64,000 nt of DNA from JAFGJQ01 sp964586145 (lineage in GTDB: Bacteria > Planctomycetota > Phycisphaerae > UBA1845): contig CAZPHH010000003.1 in assembly GCA_964586145.1 (NCBI GenBank), forward strand, positions 1 through 64,000. Reading direction: 5' to 3'. Below the pieces are notes generated by a model. It did not search any database, was not told the DNA's origin, and saw only the letters and a program-made list of their open reading frames with translations. This document shows, piece by piece, positions 8,438 to 17,845 of this stretch; position 1 is the first letter of the stretch; each line of letters begins with the position of its first letter. The position numbers were made by a program, and so were the translations under genes.

Positions 8438-11281
8438 ATGAGAAGTCCAAGTTCTGCGCCGCGTCGGTGCCTCCTGATCGTGCTTTTCGCCGTGCTGGTC
8501 GGCAGCTCAGCGCTGGCGACTGAGGATCCCGGGCTGGTCTACTACTCCAGGGGGCGTGCCTATGGCGTGCTGGAGTCGCAGACGGAACTGGCCGTCGAGT
8601 TTGCGGCGACCATGACCGCGGCGCAGGGCGATGCCGTGGGCCTGGTGGAGGAGAGTGTGGGCGGCGCCATCCTGCCGGTTCCGTGGGGGCGTGCGGACAG
8701 TCCGTTCCGGATCCTGGAGGTCCCGGCGGTGACGCCGAGCGTGGTGGACGCGGTACGGTCCACGGCGGGCGTGGTCTCCGTGAACCGGGTGTATCGTTTC
8801 GCGGCGGACGGTCTGCCATCGCTGGGCACGGGCCGCATTATTGTGAAGCTGGGTGCGGGGATGACGGCGAGCGAGCGGCAGAGCCTGTTTGCCGAATACG
8901 GGGTGCAGCCGGTCAACCCCATCGCGGGACTTCCCGACGTCTACGTGGTTCAACCACTGGACGGCACGCCGGGGGCGGACGTGGCGATCGCCGCGGAGCT
9001 GTATGGGGACGGGCGGACGGTGTACGCCCATCCGGACTTCCGGAATCCGAAGCGTCCGCACCAGAGCGGAGAGCTGCCTGAGGACGTGTACTTCCCGCAG
9101 CAGTGGCACCTGAACAACACCGGGCAGCAGGGCGGCACGCCGGGGGTGGACATCAAGGCGCTGGACGCGTGGAAGACCACCCGGGGCGCCACGATCCTGA
9201 TCGGCATGTTTGACGATGCCTGCGATCTGGGGCACGAGGACCTGGAGGAGAACTACATCGGTCAGAGCCACGACGCCGCGACCAATGTGATCGGTGACGC
9301 CGTGGCGTTGCCGTCGGGTCTGGATGAATCGCACGGCACGGCCGTGATGGGGCTTGCGGTGGCGGCGGCGAACGAACTGGGCGTGCGGGGGGTGGCGCCG
9401 GCGGCGCGCTTCACGGCGTCGCGCGGTACGGGTGAGCTGACCAATGGAGAGAACGAGGCTCGCGTTTTCCTGTACGCCCGGCAGGCGGGGGTGGACGTGC
9501 ATATCAACAGTTGGGGGTACATTCTGATTCCAACGCCGGACGTGGCCGCGGATGCCATTGGAGTGGCATTCCAGGGCGGCCGGAACGGGCTGGGCATGGT
9601 GGTGCTGTTCGCGTCGGGCAACGAGAACCAGGAGAACACCGAGAGGGACATCTCCTCGCTGCCGACGGTGATCAGCGTGGGGGCGTCGAATGCAAGCGAT
9701 GTCCGGTCCGTCTACAGCAACTATGGCGTCAGTCTGGACGTCATGGCGCCCAGCAACGACGCCCTGCAGCCCGGCGTGGTCACGACGGACATCACGGACG
9801 ACGCCGGCTACCTGGATCCCGGGTACAATGACGGCTCCGATCCGGACAACCTGGACGATCCGAACTATACGAATGATTTCGGCGGGACGTCGGCGGCGTG
9901 CCCCGTGGCGGCCGGCGTGGCGGCCCTGGTTCTCTCCGCGAACCCGAAGCTGACCGCAACGCAGGTCCGAACGGTGCTCGAACACACGGCGGATCGGATT
10001 TCGCCGGCCAAGGCGGAGTACAACGCGATTACGCGAAAGAGCCTGAAGTACGGTTTTGGTCGGGTGAACGCGGCGGCCGCGGTGGCCGCGGCCGCAAGCT
10101 CGAAGGACCACCGGCACCAGACCTGGCCCGAACCCGTGCGCAACGTGAGCGTCAGCGGCACCACCCTGATCTGGCAGAAGAACGACGATATGCGTACGGA
10201 GAGCGGGTCGAGCGAACGGCGCGGTGACGAGACCGTAGGGACGCTGATCGCGCAAGCCAACAGCGTTTTTGCGTGGGTGCCGGAAGACGGGGAGACGTAC
10301 TCGGTCGGGCAGGAGGTGGCCGAGGGCGTGAGTGTGGTTGTGAATTCCGACGTCACGTCGTACACCTTCTCCGGAGAGCGGAAGCTGTATTTCGCGATTT
10401 TCGCCCGGAACTCCCGTCATCACTACTCCTGGGGCGTTGCCGTGGACTCGGACGGAAACGTGGTGAACCCCGGTTCGGACATCGGTGGTGACGGCGGCGA
10501 CGGAGACGGCGGGCCGCTCATTCCGGTCCCACTGCCCACAGCGCCCGAAGTGAGCATCTCGGCGACCCCGTTGTCGGGCACGTCGCCGTTGCTGGTGGAA
10601 TTCCGAGGCAACGCCCGGACGAACTCCAACGTGGTATCGCGGCTGTGGGACTTCGGCGACGGCACGACGGATCCGCGCGGCACGGCCACACACACGTACC
10701 GGGTTGCGGAAGGCGCGTCTCAGAGCTTCCTGGCTACGTTTACCGTCACGGATTCGGAGGGCGAAGTCGGTTCGAAGTCTGTCCTGATCCAGGTCGATTC
10801 CCCCGGGAGCACCGATGGGAATGACAACACCGGCACGGAGGATGCGTCCGTTTCGATTCGCATGACGGATGGCCAGGGGGCCGTTCTCAACAGCACAACG
10901 GCGTACCCCGTGCCGTTGCGGGTGAACTTTGACGCCCAGGTGAGCGGCTTCCCGCCGGGCTCGATTGTGACCTGGTACTTCGGCGACGGTACGGCGCCGG
11001 TACAGGCAACGTCGGCCATACACGACTACACCGTGGTCGGGAGCTTCCCGGTGACGGTGGTGGTGTCGTCCGTTCTGAGCTCCGGCAGCATGCTGGAGAG
11101 GCAGGCGACGACCGTCATCCAGACCGCGCCAAGCACCAACGGCAACGACAACGACAACGGCGGCCTGCCCCCCCCCGTGTCCGGCTCGGGCTCCCGGCCT
11201 TCGGGAGCGTGCGGCGTGGGGATTCTGCTGCCCTTTGCGGGGATTGTCCTGATGTCGCTTTGGCGGCGCCGGTTCCGTTGA
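8438..11281 (+). CDS. Secreted subtilisin-like protease with two PKD domains
   Basis: 947-residue S8-family serine protease. A signal peptide is clear (RRCLLIVLFAVLVGSSALA). The catalytic residues read as Asp259 (in FDDACDLGHEDL), His299 (SHGTAV) and Ser485 (GGTSAACPVAAGVAAL). About 200 residues of propeptide precede the catalytic domain. After it come two PKD domains with WDFGDGT and WYFGDGT near the C-terminal third, then an NGNDNDNGG linker and a tail of Cys, a hydrophobic helix (GILLPFAGIVLMSLW) and RRRFR. That tripartite tail looks like a C-terminal sorting signal processed at the outer envelope. The frame is open further upstream, but ATG 8438 is where the signal peptide begins. Confidence 0.9.
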   Translation: MRSPSSAPRRCLLIVLFAVLVGSSALATEDPGLVYYSRGRAYGVLESQTELAVEFAATMTAAQGDAVGLVEESVGGAILPVPWGRADSPFRILEVPAVTPSVVDAVRSTAGVVSVNRVYRFAADGLPSLGTGRIIVKLGAGMTASERQSLFAEYGVQPVNPIAGLPDVYVVQPLDGTPGADVAIAAELYGDGRTVYAHPDFRNPKRPHQSGELPEDVYFPQQWHLNNTGQQGGTPGVDIKALDAWKTTRGATILIGMFDDACDLGHEDLEENYIGQSHDAATNVIGDAVALPSGLDESHGTAVMGLAVAAANELGVRGVAPAARFTASRGTGELTNGENEARVFLYARQAGVDVHINSWGYILIPTPDVAADAIGVAFQGGRNGLGMVVLFASGNENQENTERDISSLPTVISVGASNASDVRSVYSNYGVSLDVMAPSNDALQPGVVTTDITDDAGYLDPGYNDGSDPDNLDDPNYTNDFGGTSAACPVAAGVAALVLSANPKLTATQVRTVLEHTADRISPAKAEYNAITRKSLKYGFGRVNAAAAVAAAASSKDHRHQTWPEPVRNVSVSGTTLIWQKNDDMRTESGSSERRGDETVGTLIAQANSVFAWVPEDGETYSVGQEVAEGVSVVVNSDVTSYTFSGERKLYFAIFARNSRHHYSWGVAVDSDGNVVNPGSDIGGDGGDGDGGPLIPVPLPTAPEVSISATPLSGTSPLLVEFRGNARTNSNVVSRLWDFGDGTTDPRGTATHTYRVAEGASQSFLATFTVTDSEGEVGSKSVLIQVDSPGSTDGNDNTGTEDASVSIRMTDGQGAVLNSTTAYPVPLRVNFDAQVSGFPPGSIVTWYFGDGTAPVQATSAIHDYTVVGSFPVTVVVSSVLSSGSMLERQATTVIQTAPSTNGNDNDNGGLPPPVSGSGSRPSGACGVGILLPFAGIVLMSLWRRRFR

Positions 11282-11469
11282 TCGCGGGCAGGCGCCGGCT
11301 CGGAATGTGGATCGGCCCGTGACCGACACGCGCGACCCCGAAGCGGGGAGGCGGACGGTCGCGGGCCGAGCGTTTGCGCGAGGCCGCTTCGGCGGCGGGG
11401 GCGGGGAAATCGCCTTGTTCGCCGGCGTGAGGCGGTCCTCTGCGGCTTCCGGGGCCGCGCGGTCGTCGG

Positions 11470-11475
11470 TACAAT
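11470..11475 (+). promoter_or_regulatory. Possible -10 element for the small membrane protein pair
   Basis: TACAAT with only a weak -35 (TTCCGG, 17 bp upstream), 35 bp before the ATG at 11511. Confidence 0.3.
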
Positions 11476-11510
11476 GGGAAGGTCCGCGGCCGGGGCCAGG
11501 GATGCACGGG

Positions 11511-11855
11511 ATGACCGGGTCAGGTATCTTCAACGTCTACCGCATGACGCTGGCGATCGTCTTCGGAAGTTACGCGGTCGTTCGCACGGCGCACTTTCTG
11601 TGGCACTGGCAGTCCGACACCCGGCGAGCGGGGCGGCATGAGGCCCTGTTGCGCCGGTTCCTGCTGACGTCTCTGCTGCGCACGCGATTGCGGCGATTCT
11701 GGTTTGACTGGGTGCAGATTTCCGTGCTGTTGGCCGTCTTTGTGTATCTGGTGAGTCTCCAGTCGCCGGCCCGGGACTGGGGCCTGCCGGCCGGGCCGGC
11801 GGGGAGGGTCGGCTCCCTGGACGGGGGCCTTGCGGATGGGCAGGCGATTCGGTGA
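11511..11855 (+). CDS. Small two-helix membrane protein
   Basis: 114 residues with two predicted membrane helices, MTLAIVFGSYAVVRTAHFLW and WVQISVLLAVFVYLVSL, joined by a basic cytoplasmic loop rich in Arg. I do not recognise a family. ATG 11511 is chosen because AGGGA lies 8 bases upstream; a second ATG three codons earlier has its Shine-Dalgarno too close. Its last bases (GTGA) overlap the start of the next gene, so the two proteins are probably made together. Confidence 0.65.
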   Translation: MTGSGIFNVYRMTLAIVFGSYAVVRTAHFLWHWQSDTRRAGRHEALLRRFLLTSLLRTRLRRFWFDWVQISVLLAVFVYLVSLQSPARDWGLPAGPAGRVGSLDGGLADGQAIR

Positions 11856-12622
11856 GCGCAAAACCGCCGCCAACGAGTGCGTCATTGTCCGATCTGCCGC
11901 TCGACCAGTTGATCGAGTATGGGCGATCGTTGGGCCTGACGCTGGCGGAGGAAACGCCGCAGGGAGAGGCCCTGCGGCGCGTTCGGGAGCGGCAGCAGTT
12001 GCTCGTGGAGCTGGACCGCGACGCCCTGCTGGACATCGTGGTGTGGTTGCGTCTGCCCGTCCGGCAGTCGGCCGGGAAGGAGACGCTCGCCAAGGAGATT
12101 GCCCGATGTGATCCCTCGGACTTTGACGGGCTCTCTCAACGTGGTCTGGAGGTGTTCGCGCGGTTGCACGGACTGGTCATCCGACCGGGTGAACCGCGGG
12201 AGGGAATCGAGCGACGGCTCTGCGAGCGGGGCGGCCTGTGGGGTCGGGTGCGTCGCAAGCGTCGCAAGGTTATGGGTCGGCTGATCACGAGGGTGCTCGC
12301 CGGCGAGGATCACGGCGAGCCGGCCGAGTACCGGTTCCTGCCCGAAGACGGACCGCCCTCTCTGCAACGGAACATCGAGCAGCAGGGCGTGGTGGGCGGC
12401 ATAGCGCGAAAACTGCGCGGGGTGGCCGACGACTACGTCCGGGAAAAACTGGATGAGATCGAGCAGCGAATCGACCGCAAGCTGGACGAAATCGACGAGC
12501 GGCTGGCCGAGTGGCGTGACCGTGAAATCGCCAACCGCCTGCGGATCCTGCGCATTACCCTGGTCTTCTCGATCCTTGTGGCGTTGATCTGCCTGGTGTA
12601 TGATTACCTGCGGTCTGGTTGA
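11852..12622 (+). CDS. Tail-anchored protein with SAP-like repeats and coiled coil
   Basis: 256 residues, start GTG overlapping the previous stop. The N-terminal 120 residues hold three short helix-extended-helix units resembling SAP or Rho-N motifs (LPLDQLIEYGRSLGL, RDALLDIVVWLRLP, RGLEVFARLHGLVI). A basic patch (RVRRKRRKVMGRL) follows, then a heptad-like coiled coil (YVREKLDEIEQRIDRKLDEI) and a single C-terminal membrane helix (ILRITLVFSILVALICLVY). This suggests a membrane-tethered nucleic-acid or protein-binding factor; the function is unknown. Confidence 0.7.
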   Translation: MSAKPPPTSASLSDLPLDQLIEYGRSLGLTLAEETPQGEALRRVRERQQLLVELDRDALLDIVVWLRLPVRQSAGKETLAKEIARCDPSDFDGLSQRGLEVFARLHGLVIRPGEPREGIERRLCERGGLWGRVRRKRRKVMGRLITRVLAGEDHGEPAEYRFLPEDGPPSLQRNIEQQGVVGGIARKLRGVADDYVREKLDEIEQRIDRKLDEIDERLAEWRDREIANRLRILRITLVFSILVALICLVYDYLRSG

Positions 12623-12681
12623 GACGGAATGCCGGTGCCCGCGGGCTTCGGCGAGGGCGGCTTGGAACGGCGAACCATCCC

Positions 12682-13128
12682 ATGTATGAGAAGTTCAGCC
12701 CCAACGTCGAACGTGTGATCAAGCTCGCCGAGGAGATTGCCCGCGAGTACGACATGGAGTACGTGGGCACCGAACACGTGCTCCTGGCGATCCAGCGGGA
12801 AGGCACGAACATCGGAGCGCAAATTCTGACGCGGCACGGCATCACCGGCCAGACGCTCCGGAAGGAGATCGACCGCCTGACGCAGAAGAGCATGGAGGAT
12901 ACCTGGGTGTTTGGTCGTCTCCCGGGTACTCCGCATTTCAAGAACGTGGTGGCGATCGCCATCGAGCAGGCGCGTCAACTGGAGTCGAAGGACGTGCGTT
13001 CGGAGCACCTGCTCCTGGCACTGTTGCGAGAATCCGGCAGCGTTGCGCACCAGGCGCTGCGAAACCTCGGGCTGTCCCACGAGGCGGCGGTCAAGGACGT
13101 GCTGGCGATCGAGGCCGAAAAGGGCTGA
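12682..13128 (+). CDS. Stand-alone Clp N-terminal domain protein
   Basis: 148 residues made only of the double Clp N-domain found at the head of ClpC/ClpA/ClpB. The first repeat begins FSPNVERVIKLAEEIAREYD and contains VGTEHVLLAI; the second begins HFKNVVAIAIEQARQLESKD and contains RSEHLLLALL. No AAA+ module follows: the gene ends normally with TGA and no downstream ClpC remnant is present. Such proteins may act as adaptors or competitors for a Clp unfoldase encoded elsewhere. The ATG at 12682 begins the domain; its ribosome-binding site is weak. Confidence 0.85.
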   Translation: MYEKFSPNVERVIKLAEEIAREYDMEYVGTEHVLLAIQREGTNIGAQILTRHGITGQTLRKEIDRLTQKSMEDTWVFGRLPGTPHFKNVVAIAIEQARQLESKDVRSEHLLLALLRESGSVAHQALRNLGLSHEAAVKDVLAIEAEKG

Positions 13129-13477
13129 GCCCCCCGATCTCTCCCCGGGATCCCATGTGCCATCCAGTCGGTTTGCGCGTGTCTGCGCCACAGACGGATT
13201 CTCCCGTATCCCTTGCGCGATTCGGACACAGGCCGATCCGCCGGCGGTCGGGTGCGTCGCACAGAGAATCCAGCGACACTTTCCAAACGCGTCGTCGGGG
13301 GGTTGGTTTGGAGTTGCCCTGCGAATGGGCTAGAATAACGATGGAGGCGGTGGCGGCGCTGTGATGGAAGCCAAGCCAGCCTTGGGTCGAGCACTCGACC
13401 GGACGCGACTTCGGTTACGCCCGCACGGGGCCGGCGCGTCTTGATGTTCCAGCCGTGTGAAAGCGACGGAGGCGATC
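13129..13477. other. Intergenic region with M6 protease promoter
   Basis: 349 bp with no supportable gene; it contains the promoter at 13308-13336 and a leader of about 135 nt. I see no clear terminator for the preceding gene. Confidence 0.5.
13308..13336 (+). promoter_or_regulatory. Promoter of the M6 metalloprotease gene
   Basis: TTGGAG (13308-13313), exactly 17 bp, then TAGAAT (13331-13336), the same -10 hexamer as before folC and the MoxR operon. Confidence 0.6.
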
Positions 13478-16402
13478 ATGAAGGACGGCTCTTGGTGCAT
13501 GGAGGGGCGCGTCGCGGCGGTGGCGTTGTGCGCGCTGCTGGGGGTTTGCGGGCTTGCCGCGGCCGACGCGGTCTGGGGCGAGCAGTTCACCCTGCTGCAG
13601 CCTGACGGGGTGCCGCTGGACGTCCGGATCTGGGGTGACGAGTACTACGGCGTGACCGAAACGCTGGACGGGTATACGCTGGTACGCGATTCGCGGACCC
13701 TCTCCTTGTGTTATGCACGGCTCTCGGCTGACGGCAACGACCTGGTTTCGACGGGGGTTCGGCCGGACGAGGGGGATGCCGCGGCGCTCGGGCTGACGCC
13801 GCACGTCCGCATCCGGCCGGAGGCGGCGGACGCGAAGGCCCGGGCGGCCCGGGTCCGTTTCGACCAGGAGGCCCAGGCGGCGATGGGGGGTCTGCGGGCG
13901 TCGAGGGGGCCGAGCACGGGCGCCGTGGCCGGGATCACGCTGATCGTGGAGTTTCCCGACGTGCCGGGCACGATCGCCCCGTCTGCGGTGTCCAGCTACT
14001 GCAACCAAGTGGGCTATACCGGATACGGCAACAACGGATCGGTGCGGGACTACTTCTATGACGTGTCGGAGGGGCTGCTGACCTATACGAATTTCGTGCC
14101 GTCGGCCTACTATACCGCCGCGCATCCGCGCAGCTACTACACGGATCCGTCCGTTTCGTACGGATGGCGGGCTCGCCAGTTGATCGTGGAGGCCCTGACG
14201 GCCCTGGACAACGCGGGGTTTGACTTCAGCCTGTATGACGCGGACGGGGACGGCGTGGTGGACGCCCTGAATTGCTTCTACGCGGGCCCGCGGGTGAACA
14301 ACTGGGCGGAGGGGCTCTGGCCGCACGCATCCAGCGTGTATTTCGTTGCCGACGGCGTTCGCACCGGTCCGTACCAGATCACGGACATGGGGAACAGCCT
14401 GCGTCTGAGCACGTTCTGCCACGAGAACGGGCACATGCTGATGGGCTGGCCGGACCTGTACGACTATGGACACGATTCGAGCGGCGTGGGTCGATTCTGC
14501 ATCATGTGTTACGGCACGTCCGACACGAATCCGCAGGAGCCGTGCGCCTACCTGAAGTACATCGCGGGCTGGGCCAACGTGACCGTGCTGGACGAGCCGC
14601 AGGCGAACGTGTCCGTACCGGTGACGGGCAACACGATGTATCGGTTTTTGCACCCCACGAAGTACAATGAGTACTACCTGATCGAGAACCGGCAGAAGTC
14701 GGGGCGGGACGCCGGGTTGCCCGGCCAGGGACTGGCCATCTGGCACATTGACACGCTGGGCAGCAACAACAACCAGCAGATGACGCCCGAGTTGCACTAC
14801 GAAGTGACGCTCGTGCAGGCGGACGGGCGGTGGGACCTGGAGAACGGCGCAAACTACGGCGACGCCACCGACCTATGGGCGGCCCCCACGTACACGGAAT
14901 GCACGCCCGAGACGTCTCCGAACACGAACTGGTGGGACGGTACGGCGTCGGGTCTGGTCGTGACCGGCATCAGTGCGTCCGGCCCCGTCATGACCTTCAC
15001 CTTCGGTGACGGCGAGGACTGCAACGAGAACGGAGTTCCTGACTTCGTGGACATCGCCAACGGCACCAGCGCCGACTGCAACGGCAACCTTGTGCCGGAC
15101 GAGTGCGACATCGCCGACGGCACGTCCGATGACTGCAACGGGAACGGCATTCCGGACGAGTGCGACATCGCCGCCGGCACGTCCGACGACTGCAACGGAA
15201 ACGACGTGCCGGACGAGTGCGACATTGCCCAGGGGCTCAGCTCTGACTGCGACGGGAACCTCGTGCCGGACGAGTGCCAGCCGGACTGCAACGACAGCGG
15301 GACCGCAGACGTGTGCGAAATTCTGGCCGGCCTGGTGACGGACGCCAACGGCAACGGCGTGCCGGACGAGTGCGAGATTGCCCCGAAGTTCGAGGCGGGC
15401 TTCGCCACCGCCAACCACGTGCCCCAAACGGTTTCCCTGCAGAACACCTACACAAACCCCGTCGTGGTGTGTACGGGCCAGTACTTCTACAACGGCAAGC
15501 GAATGATCCCGCGGGTGAGCAACGTGACCGCCAACAGCTTCGACCTGCGTCTGGTGGATCCCACCAATGCGTCGCAGACGTACTCCATCCAGGAGGTGGT
15601 GTGCTACTGGGTCATGGAACAGGGAGTCAGCGAGCTGAACGGCGTGAAGATGGAGGCGTGGACGTACACGTCGACGGTCACGGACGGCAACGGCGACTGG
15701 ACGGGCGAGGTGCGCCGGTACGGGCGGCAGTACGACAACCCGGTGGTGCTCGGCCAGGTGATGAGCGCGAACGACGCCTGGTCGGTGTTCTGGACGCGGG
15801 GCTCATGGAAGACGAGGACGCCGTCGCCCACGGCGTTGCGGACGGGCAAACACGCGGGCAACTCGGGTCTGGACCGGGCGGATGAGACGATCGGCGTGAT
15901 CGTGTTCGAGAGCGTCACGGGAACCGGCCTGGGCGGCGTTCCGTTCGAGGCCGCCGTGGGGCCGGCCACCGTGCGGGGTCTCCTGCACGGCACGCCGCCG
16001 CACACCGCCTGTGCCCTGCAGACGCCGATGGCGGCGCCGCAGTTCGTGGCGGTGGCCTCGCCCGCGGGAATGCAGGGGAGCACGGGGTTCTGGGCCCAGC
16101 GGCACGGCCAGGCGGGCTCCGGCGGTTCGACGTATCTGCTATGGTCGCTGGATGACGATCTGGACCGCACGCATCTGACCGGCGAGCACGTGGCCTACGC
16201 CGTGCTGCAAAGCGCGATGGTCTGGCCCCGGGTGCCCGACTTTGACGCGGACGGCGACGTGGACCTGAAGGATTTCGGCGTCTTCCAGGCGTGCTACGGT
16301 CAGGCGGCGGCCGGCATCTGCCTGAACGCGGACCTGACCGGCGACGGCCTGATCGACGCGAATGACGTGCCGCACTTCCTCAACCAGGTGCAGGGGCCGT
16401 AG
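13478..16402 (+). CDS. Secreted M6-family metalloprotease with calcium repeats and dockerin-like tail
   Basis: 974 residues. ATG 13478 has GGAGG five bases upstream and begins a signal peptide (VAAVALCALLGVCGLAAADA). The zinc site is HENGHMLMGWPDLYD (His315, Glu316, His319), the HExxHxxGxPD form of immune inhibitor A-like M6 peptidases. Residues 514-635 are tandem Cys/Asp/Asn repeats of 19 residues (DCNGNxxPDECDIAxGTSD), which resemble thrombospondin type-3 calcium-binding loops. A roughly 290-residue domain I do not recognise follows. The C-terminus has two EF-hand-like loops (DFDADGDVDLKDFGVF, NADLTGDGLIDANDV) as in dockerin modules. Its last 23 bp overlap the convergent NPCBM gene. Confidence 0.9.
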   Translation: MKDGSWCMEGRVAAVALCALLGVCGLAAADAVWGEQFTLLQPDGVPLDVRIWGDEYYGVTETLDGYTLVRDSRTLSLCYARLSADGNDLVSTGVRPDEGDAAALGLTPHVRIRPEAADAKARAARVRFDQEAQAAMGGLRASRGPSTGAVAGITLIVEFPDVPGTIAPSAVSSYCNQVGYTGYGNNGSVRDYFYDVSEGLLTYTNFVPSAYYTAAHPRSYYTDPSVSYGWRARQLIVEALTALDNAGFDFSLYDADGDGVVDALNCFYAGPRVNNWAEGLWPHASSVYFVADGVRTGPYQITDMGNSLRLSTFCHENGHMLMGWPDLYDYGHDSSGVGRFCIMCYGTSDTNPQEPCAYLKYIAGWANVTVLDEPQANVSVPVTGNTMYRFLHPTKYNEYYLIENRQKSGRDAGLPGQGLAIWHIDTLGSNNNQQMTPELHYEVTLVQADGRWDLENGANYGDATDLWAAPTYTECTPETSPNTNWWDGTASGLVVTGISASGPVMTFTFGDGEDCNENGVPDFVDIANGTSADCNGNLVPDECDIADGTSDDCNGNGIPDECDIAAGTSDDCNGNDVPDECDIAQGLSSDCDGNLVPDECQPDCNDSGTADVCEILAGLVTDANGNGVPDECEIAPKFEAGFATANHVPQTVSLQNTYTNPVVVCTGQYFYNGKRMIPRVSNVTANSFDLRLVDPTNASQTYSIQEVVCYWVMEQGVSELNGVKMEAWTYTSTVTDGNGDWTGEVRRYGRQYDNPVVLGQVMSANDAWSVFWTRGSWKTRTPSPTALRTGKHAGNSGLDRADETIGVIVFESVTGTGLGGVPFEAAVGPATVRGLLHGTPPHTACALQTPMAAPQFVAVASPAGMQGSTGFWAQRHGQAGSGGSTYLLWSLDDDLDRTHLTGEHVAYAVLQSAMVWPRVPDFDADGDVDLKDFGVFQACYGQAAAGICLNADLTGDGLIDANDVPHFLNQVQGP
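15017..15382 (+). repeat. Tandem 57-bp repeats encoding calcium loops
   Basis: About six imperfect 57-bp units inside the M6 protease gene, each coding for a 19-residue loop of the form DCNGNxxPDECDIAxGTSD; one unit is shortened to 13 residues. Repeats of this kind are frequent in secreted planctomycete proteins. Confidence 0.85.
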
Positions 16403-17687
16403 GCGAACCGGTCGGCCGGATGAGTCCGGGCTCGATCCAGTCAAAGCGGTCCTGGATGGTGCCGTTGGCGCCGAAGCCGACGCGGAGCTCCAGCATTTCT
16501 GCGCCCTTCAGGTCAATTCGGACCGGGCCGTGCAGGTGTCCGGGGGTCACTCTCTTCTGCTCGAACCGGATATGGCCGTCCACACGGATCTCTACGTCCA
16601 CGTTGGCATACGGTCCGCTGTCGTCATCCATTCCGAAGTGGGTGACGAATGAGTCGTATTGCCGGTCCAGCGCGTATCGAAGCGTGGATTCGCTGTGTAC
16701 GCCGAGGCCGCGTTCGAACGTGCGACCCGCCACCCGCAGCGGGTTGCCGAGCACGTTGCGATCGGCCTGCCAAGGCCACGCCAGGCTGAGCATGGGAGTG
16801 TGAACGTACTCGGACGGGCCCCGTCGCGAGAGCCAGGTCCAGCGCCCCCCATGGATTTCGATCCGGCGAACCTGATCGAACGGGACGGCCGTACGGCTGT
16901 CCCAGGGCGACACGTCCAGCGTGTCGCGGGTATCGGATGCCCCCGGCCATTGCGCCGCCCCCACCGTCAGGCGCGTTTCGTCCAGCAGGGTCAGACGAGC
17001 GGAAAGCCCGCGATCCGGTGATACGGTGTCAGGCACAAGGACGGCGACCGCGACGCGGTCCAGCGGGATTCGTGTCTGCCCGCCGGGTGTTTCCAGGACG
17101 ACGCCCTCGGCGTCGATGGCGGCGATCAGGCCCGTGGCCGTATCGCCGTTGTTCAGCAGCACAAGGTCGTCTTGACGGCGAGTGTCCAGAAGGCTGTTGG
17201 CGGCGGCTCGCGCGGGCCCTTCCGCCCGCCGTGCGGATAGTCGCGTAATGGCGCCCAATGGTATATGCACGGGTCCCAGCGCAGGCGTCTCGACCTGCAC
17301 ACGGTCATTCTCGAATGCGAGCACTCGGCCGCTCAACCGGTCTCCGTTGGCCAGCTCAAACGCCAGGCCCTGCTCGGCGAGGGGTGCCGGTGGTCCGGCG
17401 ATCGTGATCTGTACGACGTCTTGCGATGGGATGAGGCGGATCTCGGCGCCGGCCTTCGGGCGGAAGCGGACGCCGCGATCCAGCGAGAACGCGACGAGGT
17501 CGCCGTCCCGGGCGTCTTCACCAACTGTCTGAAGCGTGACGGGGACAGGTTGGATGTTTTCCGCGCAAACCACGGCCGCAAACGAGACAAGCGGCGCCGT
17601 CATTCGCAGGAGAATGCTCAGAGTTAACGCGACGGGCGCGCCGTCCGACAGCGTCCGATGTATGCGATGGGGTTGTCTGCCACTCAA
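16380..17687 (-). CDS. Secreted NPCBM-domain protein
   Basis: 435 residues. The start is taken as TTG 17687 because AGGAGG lies seven bases upstream and the translation gives a usable signal sequence ending near VSFAAVVCAEN; an internal ATG would leave a signal with no basic head. The middle has repeated short beta-rich segments on the theme GDxxxGxxxxxxxxxVxVETPxG (ELANGDRLSGRVLAFENDRV, LNNGDTATGLIAAI). The C-terminal 150 residues match the NPCBM/NEW2 carbohydrate-binding fold (FERGLGVHSESTLRYALD, FVTHFGMDDDSG, LELRVGFGANG). It probably binds polysaccharide outside the cell. It is convergent with the M6 protease gene. Confidence 0.78.
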   Translation of the reverse strand: MSGRQPHRIHRTLSDGAPVALTLSILLRMTAPLVSFAAVVCAENIQPVPVTLQTVGEDARDGDLVAFSLDRGVRFRPKAGAEIRLIPSQDVVQITIAGPPAPLAEQGLAFELANGDRLSGRVLAFENDRVQVETPALGPVHIPLGAITRLSARRAEGPARAAANSLLDTRRQDDLVLLNNGDTATGLIAAIDAEGVVLETPGGQTRIPLDRVAVAVLVPDTVSPDRGLSARLTLLDETRLTVGAAQWPGASDTRDTLDVSPWDSRTAVPFDQVRRIEIHGGRWTWLSRRGPSEYVHTPMLSLAWPWQADRNVLGNPLRVAGRTFERGLGVHSESTLRYALDRQYDSFVTHFGMDDDSGPYANVDVEIRVDGHIRFEQKRVTPGHLHGPVRIDLKGAEMLELRVGFGANGTIQDRFDWIEPGLIRPTGSPTAPAPG

Positions 17688-17764
17688 TCGCAGGCCTCCT
17701 GAATTTTCTTGCCCCGCTGGTCCTATCCTTCCGAGGCTGGGTGCCGGCATCGTCGTGGCGTGCC

Positions 17765-17793
17765 AGGATACATGGGAGGGTTGGCGCGGCCAA
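17765..17793 (-). promoter_or_regulatory. Promoter of the NPCBM gene
   Basis: Minus strand TTGGCC (17788-17793), 17 bp, TATCCT (17765-17770); leader of about 70 nt to the TTG start. Confidence 0.45.
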
Positions 17794-17845
17794 TACGACC
17801 GCGACAGCGATCCGCTATTCGCGTTGGCGGGCGATTGGCATCGGA

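Noticed and set aside
8507..11533. A 1008-codon open frame on the minus strand opposite the subtilase gene
   Set aside because: It is Arg/His/Gly-rich translation of the antisense strand of a clear protease gene; long antisense frames are expected at this GC content.
16257..16390. Cellulosome-type system suggested by the dockerin-like tail
   Set aside because: No cohesin or scaffoldin gene is in the window; single dockerin-like tails are common on secreted planctomycete proteins without a cellulosome.
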